Origin: Rhyacichthys aspro
Lineage: Eukaryota > Chordata > Actinopteri > Gobiiformes > Rhyacichthyidae
Assembly (NCBI GenBank): GCA_036850595.1
Contig: CM072161.1
Span: 9,755,905 to 9,819,904, forward strand
DNA length: 64,000 bases
Direction of reading: 5' to 3'
Part shown: in pieces, positions 36,323 through 47,774 of the stretch
Position numbering within the stretch: position 1 is the stretch's first letter
Layout: each line of letters opens with the position of its first letter
Position numbers and translations under genes: made by a program
Notes under the pieces: model-generated
Database searches by the model: none
Told to the model about the DNA's origin: nothing
What the model saw: the letters and a program-made list of their open reading frames with translations, nothing else

Positions 36323-37570
36323 CAGGTAAGCACTCAAATGTACCACAATGAACACCATGACAAAGAGTTATGATACTGTTCACTTTTATGTCCCTTCGTA
36401 GCTCTTTTGACGATGGAAACAAACCTCTAAAACAAACCTGCACAGTAAAGCTCCAGCGGAAATGTTCCACTTGTGTGTTGCAAGTATACAGCCGAGCTAG
36501 AGTCGGAGCAAGTATGTTCTTGGTATGTTCTTGTGTCCGTTCACTCTGCTGAGAAGATGTGTGGTGGAGCCAACAACCAACAGAGCAGACAGGAAACGGG
36601 AGAAGCCATTTTTGTCTATGTCATACAGCAAAGGCTGAATCAGAACCATGTGTAGTTTTGATTGTTAAGCAACAGAACTGAGATCAAACCAAATGGGGAC
36701 CTAGAGGACAAATGTTAACTAGCTGTGAACCAAAGTGTGATGGAACAAAGGGGAAACATGTTATAAAGGCAGGTCTAAACTGTCCCTTTGTTGTGAAAAC
36801 GCTGGAGGACTTTTACAGAGCACTGCATTCCTCAGCATTTTAACTTGTTTGCTTTCACTTCATTAAAAAGCAAGCTCAATCCCAGAATTGATTGGAAAAG
36901 GCAACTTAAGTGTGCAATAACACCAATGCTTATGGCTTTTACGTGCGTGTAAGCCTTGTCAAAGCCCTCGCCGACTGCGTTCTGTAGTATAATGTCCATA
37001 TGCTCCATCTCTCTCCCCCTCGTTCGCACTATCTGCTTCTCTCCTTTTCCCACTGGGTGGAGGAGCTATAAATTAAAGTGGGGAATTACTGCTAACTGTT
37101 GGAATAAATTAAGGCGCTTTTGCGTCTGTAAACACCGTCTGACTGCGTAATTACACTCCCACTCCCACAGAGACGCCATGGAGAGGGAGGATAAGGAGAG
37201 AAATGCAGTGTGGATGGAGAGGGATGGAGGAAGACGGAGCAAAAGTCACTCGGGACGATCAGATATTAGCTTCAGTGTTTTAGAGGGGGCTGCACTCCCA
37301 CACAGAGAGGAGGGAAGGTGACTTTGGACATTAGATTCTTCCTTATGGAGAGTGTCATGGTTGTGGGAGTAACTAAAACTTTTTTCTCGCAGAGATGCAT
37401 TCAGGTTTTTAGTTGAACTCCAAAGGCTTTCACAATGTTTCACAATCAACACTATTTTCATCTCTGTCCCTTTAAGGCCTCTATGCTCAAGCCCAGTGAG
37501 CTCTGATTGGTCAGTTTAACCAGTGCACCAATCATATGAGGATCTGTGCTGGAGTTATTTGTGACATTAC
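36323..37570. other. Intergenic stretch, no gene seen
   Basis: No gene is recognised. A pair of inverted CCAAT boxes (GATTGGTCAG ... GCACCAATCAT, about 37506-37535) lies near the right end. A purine-rich block at 37170-37330 has no reading frame of interest. Confidence 0.35.
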
Positions 37571-37571
37571 G

Positions 37572-38190
37572 GCAGCGGTGGAAAAAGTATTCACATTCTG
37601 TACTTGAGTAGAAGTACAGATACCTGTGTTAAAAAGGACTCTGGTAAAAGTAGAAATACTGATTCAACTTCTTTACTCAAGTAAAAGTAAAAAAAACATT
37701 CTCTGAAATGTACTTAAGTAAAAATTAAAAATTAATTTTGCTGTCAGTGATACACAACTGCAATAACTCTTTCATTAACAATCTGCAAGTTGGTGTCAGT
37801 TTGCTGTTTCAGTTTAGGTTTCAAGTGAGGTTTTAGACAGAATAATCAAGACTGAACCAGTATTGCAATTACAATTTGTTCTGCTATTATTTTCATTCTG
37901 CATCATTCCCCACAATCACACAATCACCAAACAATATTAGATGTTGTATGTGTTTCAACAAATAACATATTTTGAAACATGCAACAATCACCTCTCTTAT
38001 TTTGGCGGGGCTTCACTTTCCCTCTCTTGTTATTTACATCTTTTACATCATGTTGTCATCTGCGGAGGTTGTAAGGCTATTTCGACAATGTAAGGAGTAG
38101 AAAATACCAAAAGTAGTGAGTTAAAGTAAAAAGTTCCCAGATAAATAAATACTCCAGTAAAGTACAGATACCTAAAAAAATCTACCACAC
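37572..38190 (+). mobile_element. Non-autonomous DNA transposon of the GGTGGAAAAAGTA class
   Basis: It opens with GCAGCGGTGGAAAAAGTATT (37573-37592) and continues through TACTTGAGTAGAAGTACAGA and ACTCAAGTAAAAGTAAAAAA. It closes with AGTAAAGTACAGATACCTAA near 38157-38176. This start and the aagtaaaagta/agtacagata themes are a very common fish DNA-transposon signature. The terminal inverted repeat at the right end is decayed. It has no coding capacity. Confidence 0.65.
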
Positions 38191-40770
38191 AGTAAAAAAC
38201 GTGTTTCACCGGGCTGCAGCTTTGGGACAAAAACATATCTAGTATCTGACTGTAGTAAAAAGACAGGAGTCAATTATTAATTCATGGAGCTCATTCACAT
38301 TTCGGATGGATGTTCATGATTCTCTGAAACCACAAATGAACCCTTGCTGGTGAAATAATAACATAAATATAACGTACAGCTCTGACCTGATGTCACCTAA
38401 ATGACACACTGGTTAAGAACTATTCTAAATGAACAAAAACCTGTCCATCATCGCTTAACGCCGGGGCTTTTACTCTCTCTAAGCACAAAGCGGTCTAATT
38501 ACAGTACACCGATGTCAATGGCGGGTCACATTTAGCGGCACAATAGCTTATTGAATGGACTGTGTGTGCTGTGCCGCTTTATCACAAAAGGATCTTAACA
38601 GCTGGCTATAACAAGAGCCAGACGCAGACTCTATCGGCCTTCAAGGACAGCGGCCTCATCGTCTCGTCGCAGAGCGTGCTGTCCCCCTGTTTATGAGAGC
38701 CAGACGAATTTAATTAACACATTTGAAAATGCTCATGCTGCACCCACAAGTGAGTCATACACTCAAATAATGTTGTTGACATTAGTCGAGTACAGACTCA
38801 AGTATGCCGGCGCTGTATTTCAACACAAATAGACAAATAAATGAGCGTCGGAGTCCATAAAGCTGCGTTCACCTTGTTGTTTGATTGCAGAGCAGCTGTA
38901 AAAAAAAAAAAAAAAAAGGTTCGAATGACGGGTCCTGCCAGCGGGACTTCAGCTCTGATTGGGCTTGGTCTATAGCGTTTGCCATAATGACCCAGAGCTG
39001 GAAAGGAGCAGCATTTCTCCAGTGGCACGTTTTAGGAGCGTGGACTACTTTCTGTCACTGATACCGTTTGCCAGAGGGTTGTCTTTGAAAAGAACCAGCG
39101 ACTGTGACAAGTACAAATAGACCCACTTAGTTCTATGAAAAGCATCTGTCAAATCAAGTCTGTGGGACGATTGGAAAGTCATATTTCATGGAGACATCAG
39201 AGTTTAGATTGGAATTATCAGTACACGGAAGAATAGATTGAGAAAGCCCATATAATTCACTTGAACTCAGATGCACGGAGTATTAATAGGTCAGTAAACA
39301 AAAGCAGTGTGTATTTATGACGCTAAAGATTGGCTATTTTTGCTTAGTTTTGCAGATTTTTTGCCGAGTAAGAAACACTGGTGTCATTTTAAAAGTAGAT
39401 CAAATTACAGCAAATGCCCTGCAAGCAAAATAGAATTGAATGCCATAGGATGCTGTAAGACATTAGTTTTTTGCTTGTCCAGTGTCCTGCTGCTGAATGG
39501 CATATTTTATCCGGTAATTATAGTGGTCACTGATCTCTGCTTACACATTCACCCAAATCTATAAAATGATGCTTTTTACGCAAATCATAGGCTGGGATTT
39601 TATCGAATAACAAAACAGGAAACAATATTAAAAGCACAAAGGCAGCACATTTCATTTATAGATGTGCGCAAATTGATGCTGAAACATTATAGCTCCAGAT
39701 CGGAGCCGGGGGGCCGCTGGTGGGGATCGACTTGGGGCTGGTTCAGTGGAGCTGTGGTCCAGTCCACTCACTGGGGATGCAGCAGATGTCCCACCAATTT
39801 GAGAAGCTCTCAGAGAAGCACACTGAGGACACAAAGGAGCTGGGCGCTGGTTGGACAGAATCAGAAGTGACACGCAACACAGCGGAGTGAGGCTCTAATT
39901 ATAAATAAACACAAAGGGGACACCACCGGGGACGGAGATGAAGATTTGGGCTTTTTGTGTCTTTCAATTATTCAACTTTTCTTTTCTTTTTTTTCATTCA
40001 GGTTTTGCTAAAGCCGCTGGGTCTCTGCAAACACTCGGGGAAAGTCTGGGGTTTCTCTTTTTTGATGTATCCTCAGTGGTCCTGGGTTGTCATGGCAACA
40101 GGTCTCCTATGTCCTCAAATGCCAACATAGTAGAATAAAAAAAAGAATAAAATCTCGAGCTCAAACGTGTTCATTGTGTGTCAGTCTTAAATGTCACATA
40201 ATAATTGCGACTGTAATTCATATTTCTATCGTTAATTTCCGCCTCTGTCAAATCAAGTTATAAGAGTCAACAGGGTTAATCATAATGTATAATGGCGCCC
40301 GCTGGTTTGTGGACTGTAAGTTACCAGTTCATAAATGCTAATGCAATCAAATACATACTTTTTAAGAAGCAGTGAGAAAGGACAGCAGAAAAGACGAGAT
40401 CTTGGATGCGAGTGGCTGAAATTCGTTTCCTCCACAGGTTTTTTGGAGATAAGCTGCAGGGCTCATCTCACCTGGAGGAGCTCGGAGTAGTGCCGCTGCT
40501 CCTCTACATCGACAGGAGGCAGATGTGGGAGGACGGTCCAACCCAAGACCCTGAAGGGACTGCTTAGCTTCTTGTCCTTGTGATTCGGCCCCAAATGAGC
40601 GAAAGAAAACGGATGGGCTTTCTTTATTATTATTTCTATAACCTCTTGTCACTGAGTATCAATATCGTATGTATCAATACTATAGTATGATGTAGTATAG
40701 TATGTATCAATACTATATGATGTACAGCAAAGCAATGTGAGGAAGTTTTCAACTAAAATTACAACTGCCA
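38191..40770. other. Gene-free stretch with possible conserved non-coding elements
   Basis: No coding exon is recognised. The block at about 38450-38720 is complex, of balanced composition, free of repeats and contains TTTAATTAA and TTATCA-type words, as enhancers of developmental genes often do. A near-perfect RFX X-box lies at 40086-40099. A short block of repeated GTATCAATACTATA words occurs at 40658-40725. Confidence 0.35.
40086..40099. promoter_or_regulatory. Near-perfect RFX X-box
   Basis: GTTGTCATGGCAAC differs at one position from the palindromic RFX consensus GTTGCCATGGCAAC. It is isolated in gene-free DNA 1.3-1.8 kb upstream of the candidate first exon at 41.4-41.9 kb. Binding is inferred from the motif alone. 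Confidence 0.4.
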
Positions 40771-40774
40771 CGTC

Positions 40775-40870
40775 ATTTTCCCAATGTCATCCCCATTGTC
40801 TCTCATCCCTTTTACTGTCCACTGTCTATAAAAGCCAAAAAATAATCTTAAAAAAAAAAAAAAAAAAAAG
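40775..40870 (+). mobile_element. 5'-truncated copy of the tRNA-derived SINE
   Basis: CCCAATGTCATCCCCATTGT, CTGTCTATAAAAGCC and AAAATAATCTTAAAAAAAAA repeat the body and tail of the SINE at 30980-31149 in the same order. The tRNA-like head is absent. A pure A tail follows. Confidence 0.65.
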
Positions 40871-41399
40871 ACAATGGCCCAAGTTTTCTTCTCTCATCTG
40901 ACCTAAAGGAGAGTGAGATTTATCGAAAGCTTCTGTTATTAAACCATGTCTCGAAACAAAAAAGTACCAGCACCATTTTACCAAACCTAAGCATGCCTCC
41001 TACTGTTGTTATGATTTATACTTTCCTCCTATTGGCTGAATCAGGGACATTTCCAAGTGTGAAGGTTACAACTGAGTGACATTTTGACATCAAGGACGTA
41101 GTTTCAATTCAGGAAACTGGTAAGAAAAGAAATTCATCATAATGTGTGTGGATGCTAATTTCTGGATTAACCCCTGACACAATCTAATCCAGAGTCTTTT
41201 CTCTAAATGTCAACACCAGTTCTGGACCCAGAGGTGTTATTCTCTCTTCAACACATCACATTCTTCACTCTTAAATGTCTTTTTTCATCTTTAACAGTCC
41301 CAGTGCTTTCACGTATAGCCAGAAGACAAAGGGAAGGGTTGCCAGACAGATTTTGGAAATACTGTACAGCACTGTTATCATCACAGGCTTTAACAAATG

Positions 41400-41919
41400 A
41401 GTCCAATCTTCCCTCCTCTTCTTCGTCTCCTCTCTCGCTTCCTCCTTCTCACCGAATCAAACAACGTCATGCGGGGTCAATTTATTCCGCGCAAATAGCG
41501 GATATCGCAGAGAAAGAGAGAGAGAACAGGGGAAGAGGAGAGCGAGGAGGAGAGGAGAGGAGAAGAGAGGCGAACGGCGACGCACGGCTGACAGAGCGCG
41601 GAGCACGAAGCACGGGCCGACCGCTAATTACCATATTTACGCGCAAGTTCAAGCCAGCGAGCCGGACACGTTTTTATTTTTTCTTTCTTCGCGTGTATCA
41701 ACCCTGGTGTGTGTGTGTTTATGGGTGTGTGTGGAGCCAGTGCCGCAGCGGGGAGATAACCGGGCGGAGGGACACTTACTGAGGAGCCACACAGAGACAG
41801 AAAGCTGTTATGTGACCGACTGGACGGTGCGTACGGAGCGGAATACAACAAGGCGACATTGTGCACACACCTGCCTCTGCTGGGTTAGAGGAGAGACAGC
41901 GTGGCTTTTCGACGCGAAG
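41400..41919 (+). other. Candidate non-coding first exon with CpG-rich promoter
   Basis: This is the GC-richest, CpG-bearing part of the 42-kb gene-free region (for example CGGCGACGCACGGCTGACAG, GAGCGCGGAGCACGAAGC, CCAGCGAGCCGGACACG). It contains a GA-rich tract (41510-41575) and a GT tract (41707-41737), and it ends with a strong donor, GACGCGAAG|GTAGGT, at 41919/41920. A second donor-like GACG|GTGCGT lies at 41826. No convincing CDS is present: the 191-codon frame at 41207-41782 starts upstream of the GC-rich part and has no domain. I read it as a 5' UTR exon of a plus-strand gene continuing beyond the window. Human synteny (STIP1, RPS6KA4, NRXN2) makes nrxn2 a reasonable guess, not a demonstration. 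Confidence 0.35.
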
Positions 41920-44138
41920 GTAGGTGATTGATGTGCGCGGACTGCCAAAGATGCTTTTCATCATCCCCATCTGCCAAACAGAGAGACCTGCAGCTCAACC
42001 GCGTCTCTTAAAAAAACAAAAAACAAACACTCGCTCGTTTTTTCCCCCGTCTCTTTCTACCTCTGTCAAGTGTCAGGGAAAAAAACCACTTGATACATTC
42101 AGTAGCTCAAACGATAGTCACAGGATTCTCAGGCCCAGCTATAGACACACATAAGACAAAGAGGCTGCACTAAAAAGCTGCAAGAATCAGCAATTGATCA
42201 CACCAAACGCGCCTTTAATGTGGATTTTTTAGCGCCAAAATGGTTTCGAACAACGTTTGCGGGAGAACAAACGGAAAGCCTTGACTGAAAAGTCCAAATC
42301 CTGGCTATTCTGCATAAACTTTTGGGGATCCTCACATTTCCCCACGCCCACTGTCAGTTTTCCTTTGACTAATCCGACAAAACACTCAGATCCCCTGCAT
42401 GTATCATCCCTGCTGCTGCAGCACCTCCCACCTTGAATGGCCATTAAATTGTCATTAACTTGATATAACCAGCTTCAGTTCAGATAATGTGCAGAATGTG
42501 CTGTGTTCCAATGAAGGAGATGACTGAATGTTTGTGTACATGCAGCTGGTTTGCCTCTCATTGATCTGGTTTGGATGAGAAGAAGGAATGAATGCAGCAC
42601 ATAATTACAATTCAGTCTTTTTCTCCTCGTTAATGTACAAGCCTGTGTTTGTTTGCATGCAAGCCACAATTTCTCCACGAGGTTTTTTTTTTTAAATTTG
42701 ATTTGAAGGCAAACCAGAAAGCTCTCCATCTTCATTTCCCATTAAAAGCACTCAATAAACCAATCAGGTGAGATGTCAGAGCGAATAGGGTAGACTTATT
42801 GGGACGACCTCGAACTGCAGAGGCTTTATAGATGTCTGCTGCAAAGCGTTCCGAGTGCAAGCCGTGCACCTGGCAAACGGGCGATAGACAGACAGATGGC
42901 ATCTCCCAATGAATTCATCTCGTGAAGTTGGAAAAGATATCCTCGGATGGCCTACCCTCTGACTTTTTGGCACGGAGGTTGGTGTCCGTTTGGCAGCAGA
43001 CCTGGCCTCGCTTTGATTCATAAGCGAAGTGCACCTCGCAAAAAGCTAATCCAACCCAATTTTCTTTTATAGTTCGCTCCCCAGTGGCAACAGTAGTAGG
43101 CTGAATTCATTTGCAGCCAATTGATATGCAAAAAAAAAGAAAAGAAAAAAAAAGCGGAGATTTGCAATTGCATAACTCAAGAACAATGCAGCCTCTCTGT
43201 GTTGTTATTAGTTGTCATGATGAATATTAAAGAGGTCCTTGAGTGTCCAGTAGCCTTGAGTCTGCACACACCCTTCAATAGGATAAAAAGGCTTGTGTTT
43301 GAATCCAAGGCACATTTACCTCGTTTCTTTATTGTGTAGTCTTCTGATGCTGGATCTGAAGATGGGATCTGGTTGAAGATGGAGCGAGAAACGGCGATGA
43401 CATAACTCACTTGATAAATATTTCAACTCCAACACCATATCCCTATCTTTTATGTCACCCACGGCGCTCCTGATGTCGAAACTACCAAACCACTTCCTTC
43501 CTCTTTTACTGTTCAAGCTACACCTTCCCAAGTCATGTAGGAGCCATTTTTGGTTTGCGTATTTGGACATCAAACAGTGCACTCTTAAATAAGCCTTTAT
43601 AACTTGTAAATTGTGGTGATATATTTGTCGTAATTGCATCAGTGGTGCCAGGAAAGGTTGTGTTTGGACAGCGACATCTTTTTATCTCTCATTGTTTTCA
43701 ACTAGACTCAAGGTTAGAACTAAAGAATCATTTATTCGTAGGATGCCTCTTTAGCAACACTCCTGAGCTCTGCCACTAATTACTTAACTGCATTAAAGCC
43801 CAACATTTAAAACGGGTACATCCATGTCCTATGATTAATGTCTTTGCTAAGCAGTTGTGTAATAGGTCGGGTAATGTATAGGCAGCCATTCATTATTGCG
43901 TTTTGCCTTAGGGCTTACTTTCAATAATGACCAGCTCGGCTCTGAGTGTGCCTTACTTGGCAACCTGTAGCAGCCGAGAGACTGGGCTTGTTGCTGCCAG
44001 TGATAAGCCAGCCCCAAATCATTAGTATTTGTTTCAGTTGGCTGTGAAGGCAAGGTAGCATTACTTACTGCCACTCGGTGTATTGACACTATTGACGATT
44101 CAATTCAAAAACGATATATGTCATTATACATCTTATTT
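41920..44138. other. Gene-free stretch (possible intron)
   Basis: No coding exon is recognised. If the exon at 41.4-41.9 kb is real, everything from here to the right edge would be its first intron. Confidence 0.3.
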
Positions 44139-44745
44139 GTACAAAATGGGTGCTGTGGTGACAGGCTGATGGTGAAATATGTGTTCTTAATAATGGTCAA
44201 AGAATGAAAAAAAGAGAAAACTTTCAAGGGCTGAAAGTCTCTTCTAATTTTATTTTTATTCCACAAGTGCAGGTTTTAGTGGGATTTGAACAGGTTTTAG
44301 TTAGATTTAAATAGGTTTTTGTTAGAGTTGAACAAGTTGAAAACGGAATTGAGCAGATTTTTCAGATTTGAAAAGATGTCGGTTGGTTTTTAATAGGTGT
44401 TAGATGGATTTGATCAGGTTTTAGTAGGATTTAACAGGTTTAAGTTGGATTTAAACAGATTTTAGTAGGATTTAAACAAATTCTAGTCAGATTTGAACAG
44501 ATTTAGTCCGTTTTTTAATAGGTTTTAGATGGATTTGAACAGTTTTTAGTCCGACTTTAACAGATTTAGTTGATTTTTAATAGGTTTTAAATGGGTTTAA
44601 ACAGATTTTAGACAGATATGAACAGGTTTTAGTCGTATTAAAACAGGTTTTAGATGGATTTGAACAGGTTTCAGATGGATTTGAACAGGTTGTATTTTGA
44701 GTTTGGGATCCTAAACAATTCATTCATCACAGTCATTTTCTGATG
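44139..44745 (+). repeat. Diverged relative of the hAT-like element with 21-bp array
   Basis: It contains a 21-bp array (44270-44700, units like GGTTTTAGATGGATTTGAACA). It is preceded by TTTATTCCACAAGTGCAGGT-like sequence and followed by AACAATTCATTCATCAC. The same left and right flanks bracket the short array in the element at 47775-48012. A TACAAAATGGGTGCTGTGGT block (44140-44159) also recurs upstream of that element at 47697. No terminal inverted repeats can be seen. Confidence 0.65.
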
Positions 44746-45355
44746 TTAAAAATCACACAATACCATTCCTCGTGTTTTCTGTGTGAATTCAACCTCACCA
44801 GAGCCAATAGAGAAGACGTGATTAAGCTTTCTGCCCCTTTAACTCCAGCTACCTTTTGCTCACAGTGGGAATATGTGAACTTCCTGTCCATAAAACATAA
44901 CAGCCGCGGCCATTATACTCATGACAGCACAGTCATTACAGGAATGACAGCCTTCCCCGCTGCCCATTGTTGCCGTTACAGCTAAAAAATTGATGGTTAG
45001 TAGAGTCTGTGTTGGGCAGTAGGTGGGAACCTGTCAGAAGAAGTCTGGGGGTGGACTAAAAGAAGCAGGATTAAATCAGTGCATAGACGTAAGGACCATG
45101 TGATTGTGACAGAACGCAGCTGATTCTCAGTCTTCGCTCTTATTGCTAATTGCAAGGTGAGTCATTGGCAGCACTCTACCGTGTCATTTTCACTACAACT
45201 GTCGCAAAACATCGCTGATTAAGGAGATTGGTGGCTGGATTTTACAACGAAATGAAGACATTTGTAACACACAAGAAAATCGGATTCTTGCTTGCGTCCG
45301 ATAACACCTTTTATTGTTTAATCAAGATGAGGTGTGTCAACATTTTTGTCAAGTA
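44746..45355. other. Gene-free stretch, nothing identified
   Basis: No coding exon, RNA gene or repeat was identified in this stretch. Confidence 0.3.
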
Positions 45356-46474
45356 CAGTGGTCCGTCGTTTATCACTGGGGTTACGTTCTAAAAATAACC
45401 CGCAATAGACGAAATCAGTAGTCAGCTTTATTTTTTACAATTATTTTATATGTTTTAAGGCTGTAAAACCCCTCACCACACACTTTTTACACTTTTCTCA
45501 GACATGAATTAACATTTTGTCACATTTCAAAGTTCAAACTTTCAACAAAACTCCTTAGCATCTTCCTCTGTCTTTTGGGTGCGACTGCAGGTGCCTTTGT
45601 CGGTGCAGAACGTTTCGTCGACATTGTGGGTTTTGTCGGGGAGAAAACTTGCAAACATACAGCACTTCAGAGTCACACTGCTAGCGATCGAACATTTACG
45701 TAAATTTGGCCGAACGCATTCTGTACTGCACAGGAGACACGGCACGGAGGAGATTGATTGACAATGGTCTACAGTCCCTTAGCCAATCAGGATGCAGAAC
45801 ACAATGCGCGAGTTCTCCCTTAGCCAATCAGGACGCAGAACACAATGCGCGAGTTCTCCCTTAGCCAATCAGGATGCAGAACACAATGCGCGAGTTCTCC
45901 CTTAGCCAATCAGGACGCAGAACACAATGCGCGAGTTCTTCCTTAGCCAATCACGATGCAGAAACAGTGCAGAGTTCTCCCTTAGCCAATCAGGACGCAG
46001 AAACATGCGCAAGTTCTCCCTTACCATCAGGACGCAGCACTGCGCGAGTTCTCCCTAACCAATCAGGACGCAGAACACAATGCGCGAGTTCTCCCTTAGC
46101 CAATCAGGACGCAGAACACAATGTGCGAGTTCTCCCTTAGCCAATCAGGACGCAGAACACAATGAGCGAGTTCTCCCTTAGCCAATCAGGACGCAGAACA
46201 CAATGAGCGAGTTCTCCCTTAGCCAATCAGGACGCAGAACACAATGAGCGAGTTCTCCCTTAGCCAATCAGGACGCAGAACACAATGAGCGAGTTCTCCC
46301 TTAGCCAATCAGGACGCAGAACACAATGAGCGAGTTCTCCCTTAGCCAATCAGGACGCAGAACACAATGCACGTTCATACACTGTAAAAAAAAAGCATGC
46401 AAAATTGCACAAAAAAAAATCTGCAAAACAGTGAGGCCGCGAAAGGTGAACCGCGTTATAGTGAGGGACAAAAA
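45356..46474 (+). mobile_element. Non-autonomous DNA transposon carrying a 41-bp minisatellite
   Basis: The left end is CAGTGGTCCGTCGTTTATCA (45356-45375), followed by GGGGTTACGTTCTAAAAATA and ACCCCTCACCACACACTTTT. The right end, read in reverse, is GTCCCTCACTATAACGCGGT (revcomp of 46450-46469), after a CAGTGAGGCCGCGAAAGGTG block. The left 'cgtttatc...ggttacgttctaaaaataacccgc' sequence is a widespread fish DNA-transposon signature. The ends are imperfect inverted repeats and the outer bases of the right end are decayed. The middle is filled by the tandem array at 45778-46371. No transposase is present. I cannot assign the superfamily. Confidence 0.6.
45778..46371 (+). repeat. 41-bp CCAAT-containing minisatellite, about 15 copies
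   Basis: Units start AGCCAATCAGGACGCAGAAC and continue ACAATGCGCGAGTTCTCCCTT, repeating every 41 bp (45781, 45822, 45863, 45904, 45945, and so on to 46343). Early units carry GCGCGAG and late units (about 46138-46343) carry GAGCGAG, so two sub-blocks were amplified separately. Units at 45984-46058 have small deletions. Each unit has one CCAATCA box. Open frames across it (45874-46140) are a by-product of the repeat. Confidence 0.95.
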
Positions 46475-47690
46475 GGCATTAGCCACTCATTTTGAGCAAA
46501 TTCGACTCAACAATTATGTTGGCAAATGGCGAAAACTGACTATAGGTGCATATATGTGTGTGCTGTCAGTTAAAGGCTACAGAACATCAATAAGTAACTT
46601 ATTCTGAGAAAAACCTACAATAATATAAAAGGCCTGTCACCAATATTAGGTAAAATAACTCAGATTCAGCTTCAGGGCTATGCAATAATACATAAATGTT
46701 GTAGCTTTTCATCCTTTTAGCTTCTCCTGCTAATGGTAAACAACACAAGCAGCCATACTTGAGGTGAATGAAAGGGTCTGATTTGACATGTGTGGTATAA
46801 GAGCATCTCAGGGATAGGTGGGAATGTTTTTAAAGAGGCAAAGGTAGAGTGAAGAGGTGGAGAGGGTTTTCCTGGATGTGTGGGGTGCCTTCAGTGTCGG
46901 TACCCTTGCCACAGGCCTGCACTGAGCTGGACAGCCTGTATCTTTGGTCACAACCACAGATGAATTAGTGGTACATTTGCAGGGTAAACAGGACGTTGAA
47001 CTGCTGCTGACAGAAGTGAGGTTCAGGCTTGCGTGTCTTTGAATAGGCCCGGTGCTTGCTCCGAGTACGTCTTCCATCTTCGTTAATCTCCACTCACCCA
47101 ATAAATATCCATTAAGTTCGTTCAGATGTAAATTAGCCGATTGCATCATGCTTTTTGTTTGACTTTTTCAGAAGCCATTAGTGTATTTCATTGGGGAAGA
47201 GTTGCCAACACTGTCTTTCATGAATTTATCTCGACATTTATTGTAAACTTGCTGCCATCCTGTGCGGCAGACGCCTGGGTTTTACGAGTGCTATTTATTT
47301 GGCAGAGCTGCAGTGGTGATATCAGCACATGCACTCGGAAATGAAATGCTTCCAAGGCAAATAAAACACAAACGGACACCAAACATTTCCAATTGTTCGC
47401 TAATTGCTGTTTATTTCTTGTACGGTTGATTGTAAATTTGCATGGAATATAATAGACTTTACGCAACAGGTGATAAGCTAAATGCTGCTCAAATGAGAAA
47501 AATGACTCAATCCATTAAAAAAAGGTATGTGCTGTAAGTTGCCTTATATACAACAAATACAATATTGAAAACATAAGGAAGTCAAGGAAAGGAAAATGCC
47601 AACATAGCTTTACATTTAACTTATTGGACTTGATAGTTTCAAGGAGCGCTATGCAACCGCTCTGCTACAAACTCCTGTGAGATATATATA
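46475..47690. other. Gene-free stretch, nothing identified
   Basis: No supported gene. The minus frame at 46808-47149 has no recognisable domain and lacks splice support. Confidence 0.3.
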
Positions 47691-47774
47691 TCAGTGTACA
47701 AAATGGGGGCTGTTGTGACAATTTTGTTATAAGAATGATCTGTGAAAAAACAAACCTTAAGACCTCCTCTAAAC

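Noticed and set aside
41207..41782. 191-codon plus-strand frame, the second longest in the window
   Set aside because: It has no recognisable domain, a low-complexity Arg/Glu-rich part from the GA tract, and it starts upstream of the GC-rich block. The region is better read as a non-coding first exon.
45874..46140. 88-codon plus frame with repeated SGRRTQCASS-like residues
   Set aside because: It is a by-product of the 41-bp minisatellite; the frame shifts between units and has no domain.
45778..46371. Possible CRISPR array (regular repeats)
   Set aside because: The 41-bp units are head-to-tail with no unique spacers, the host is a eukaryote, and no cas genes are present. It is a minisatellite.
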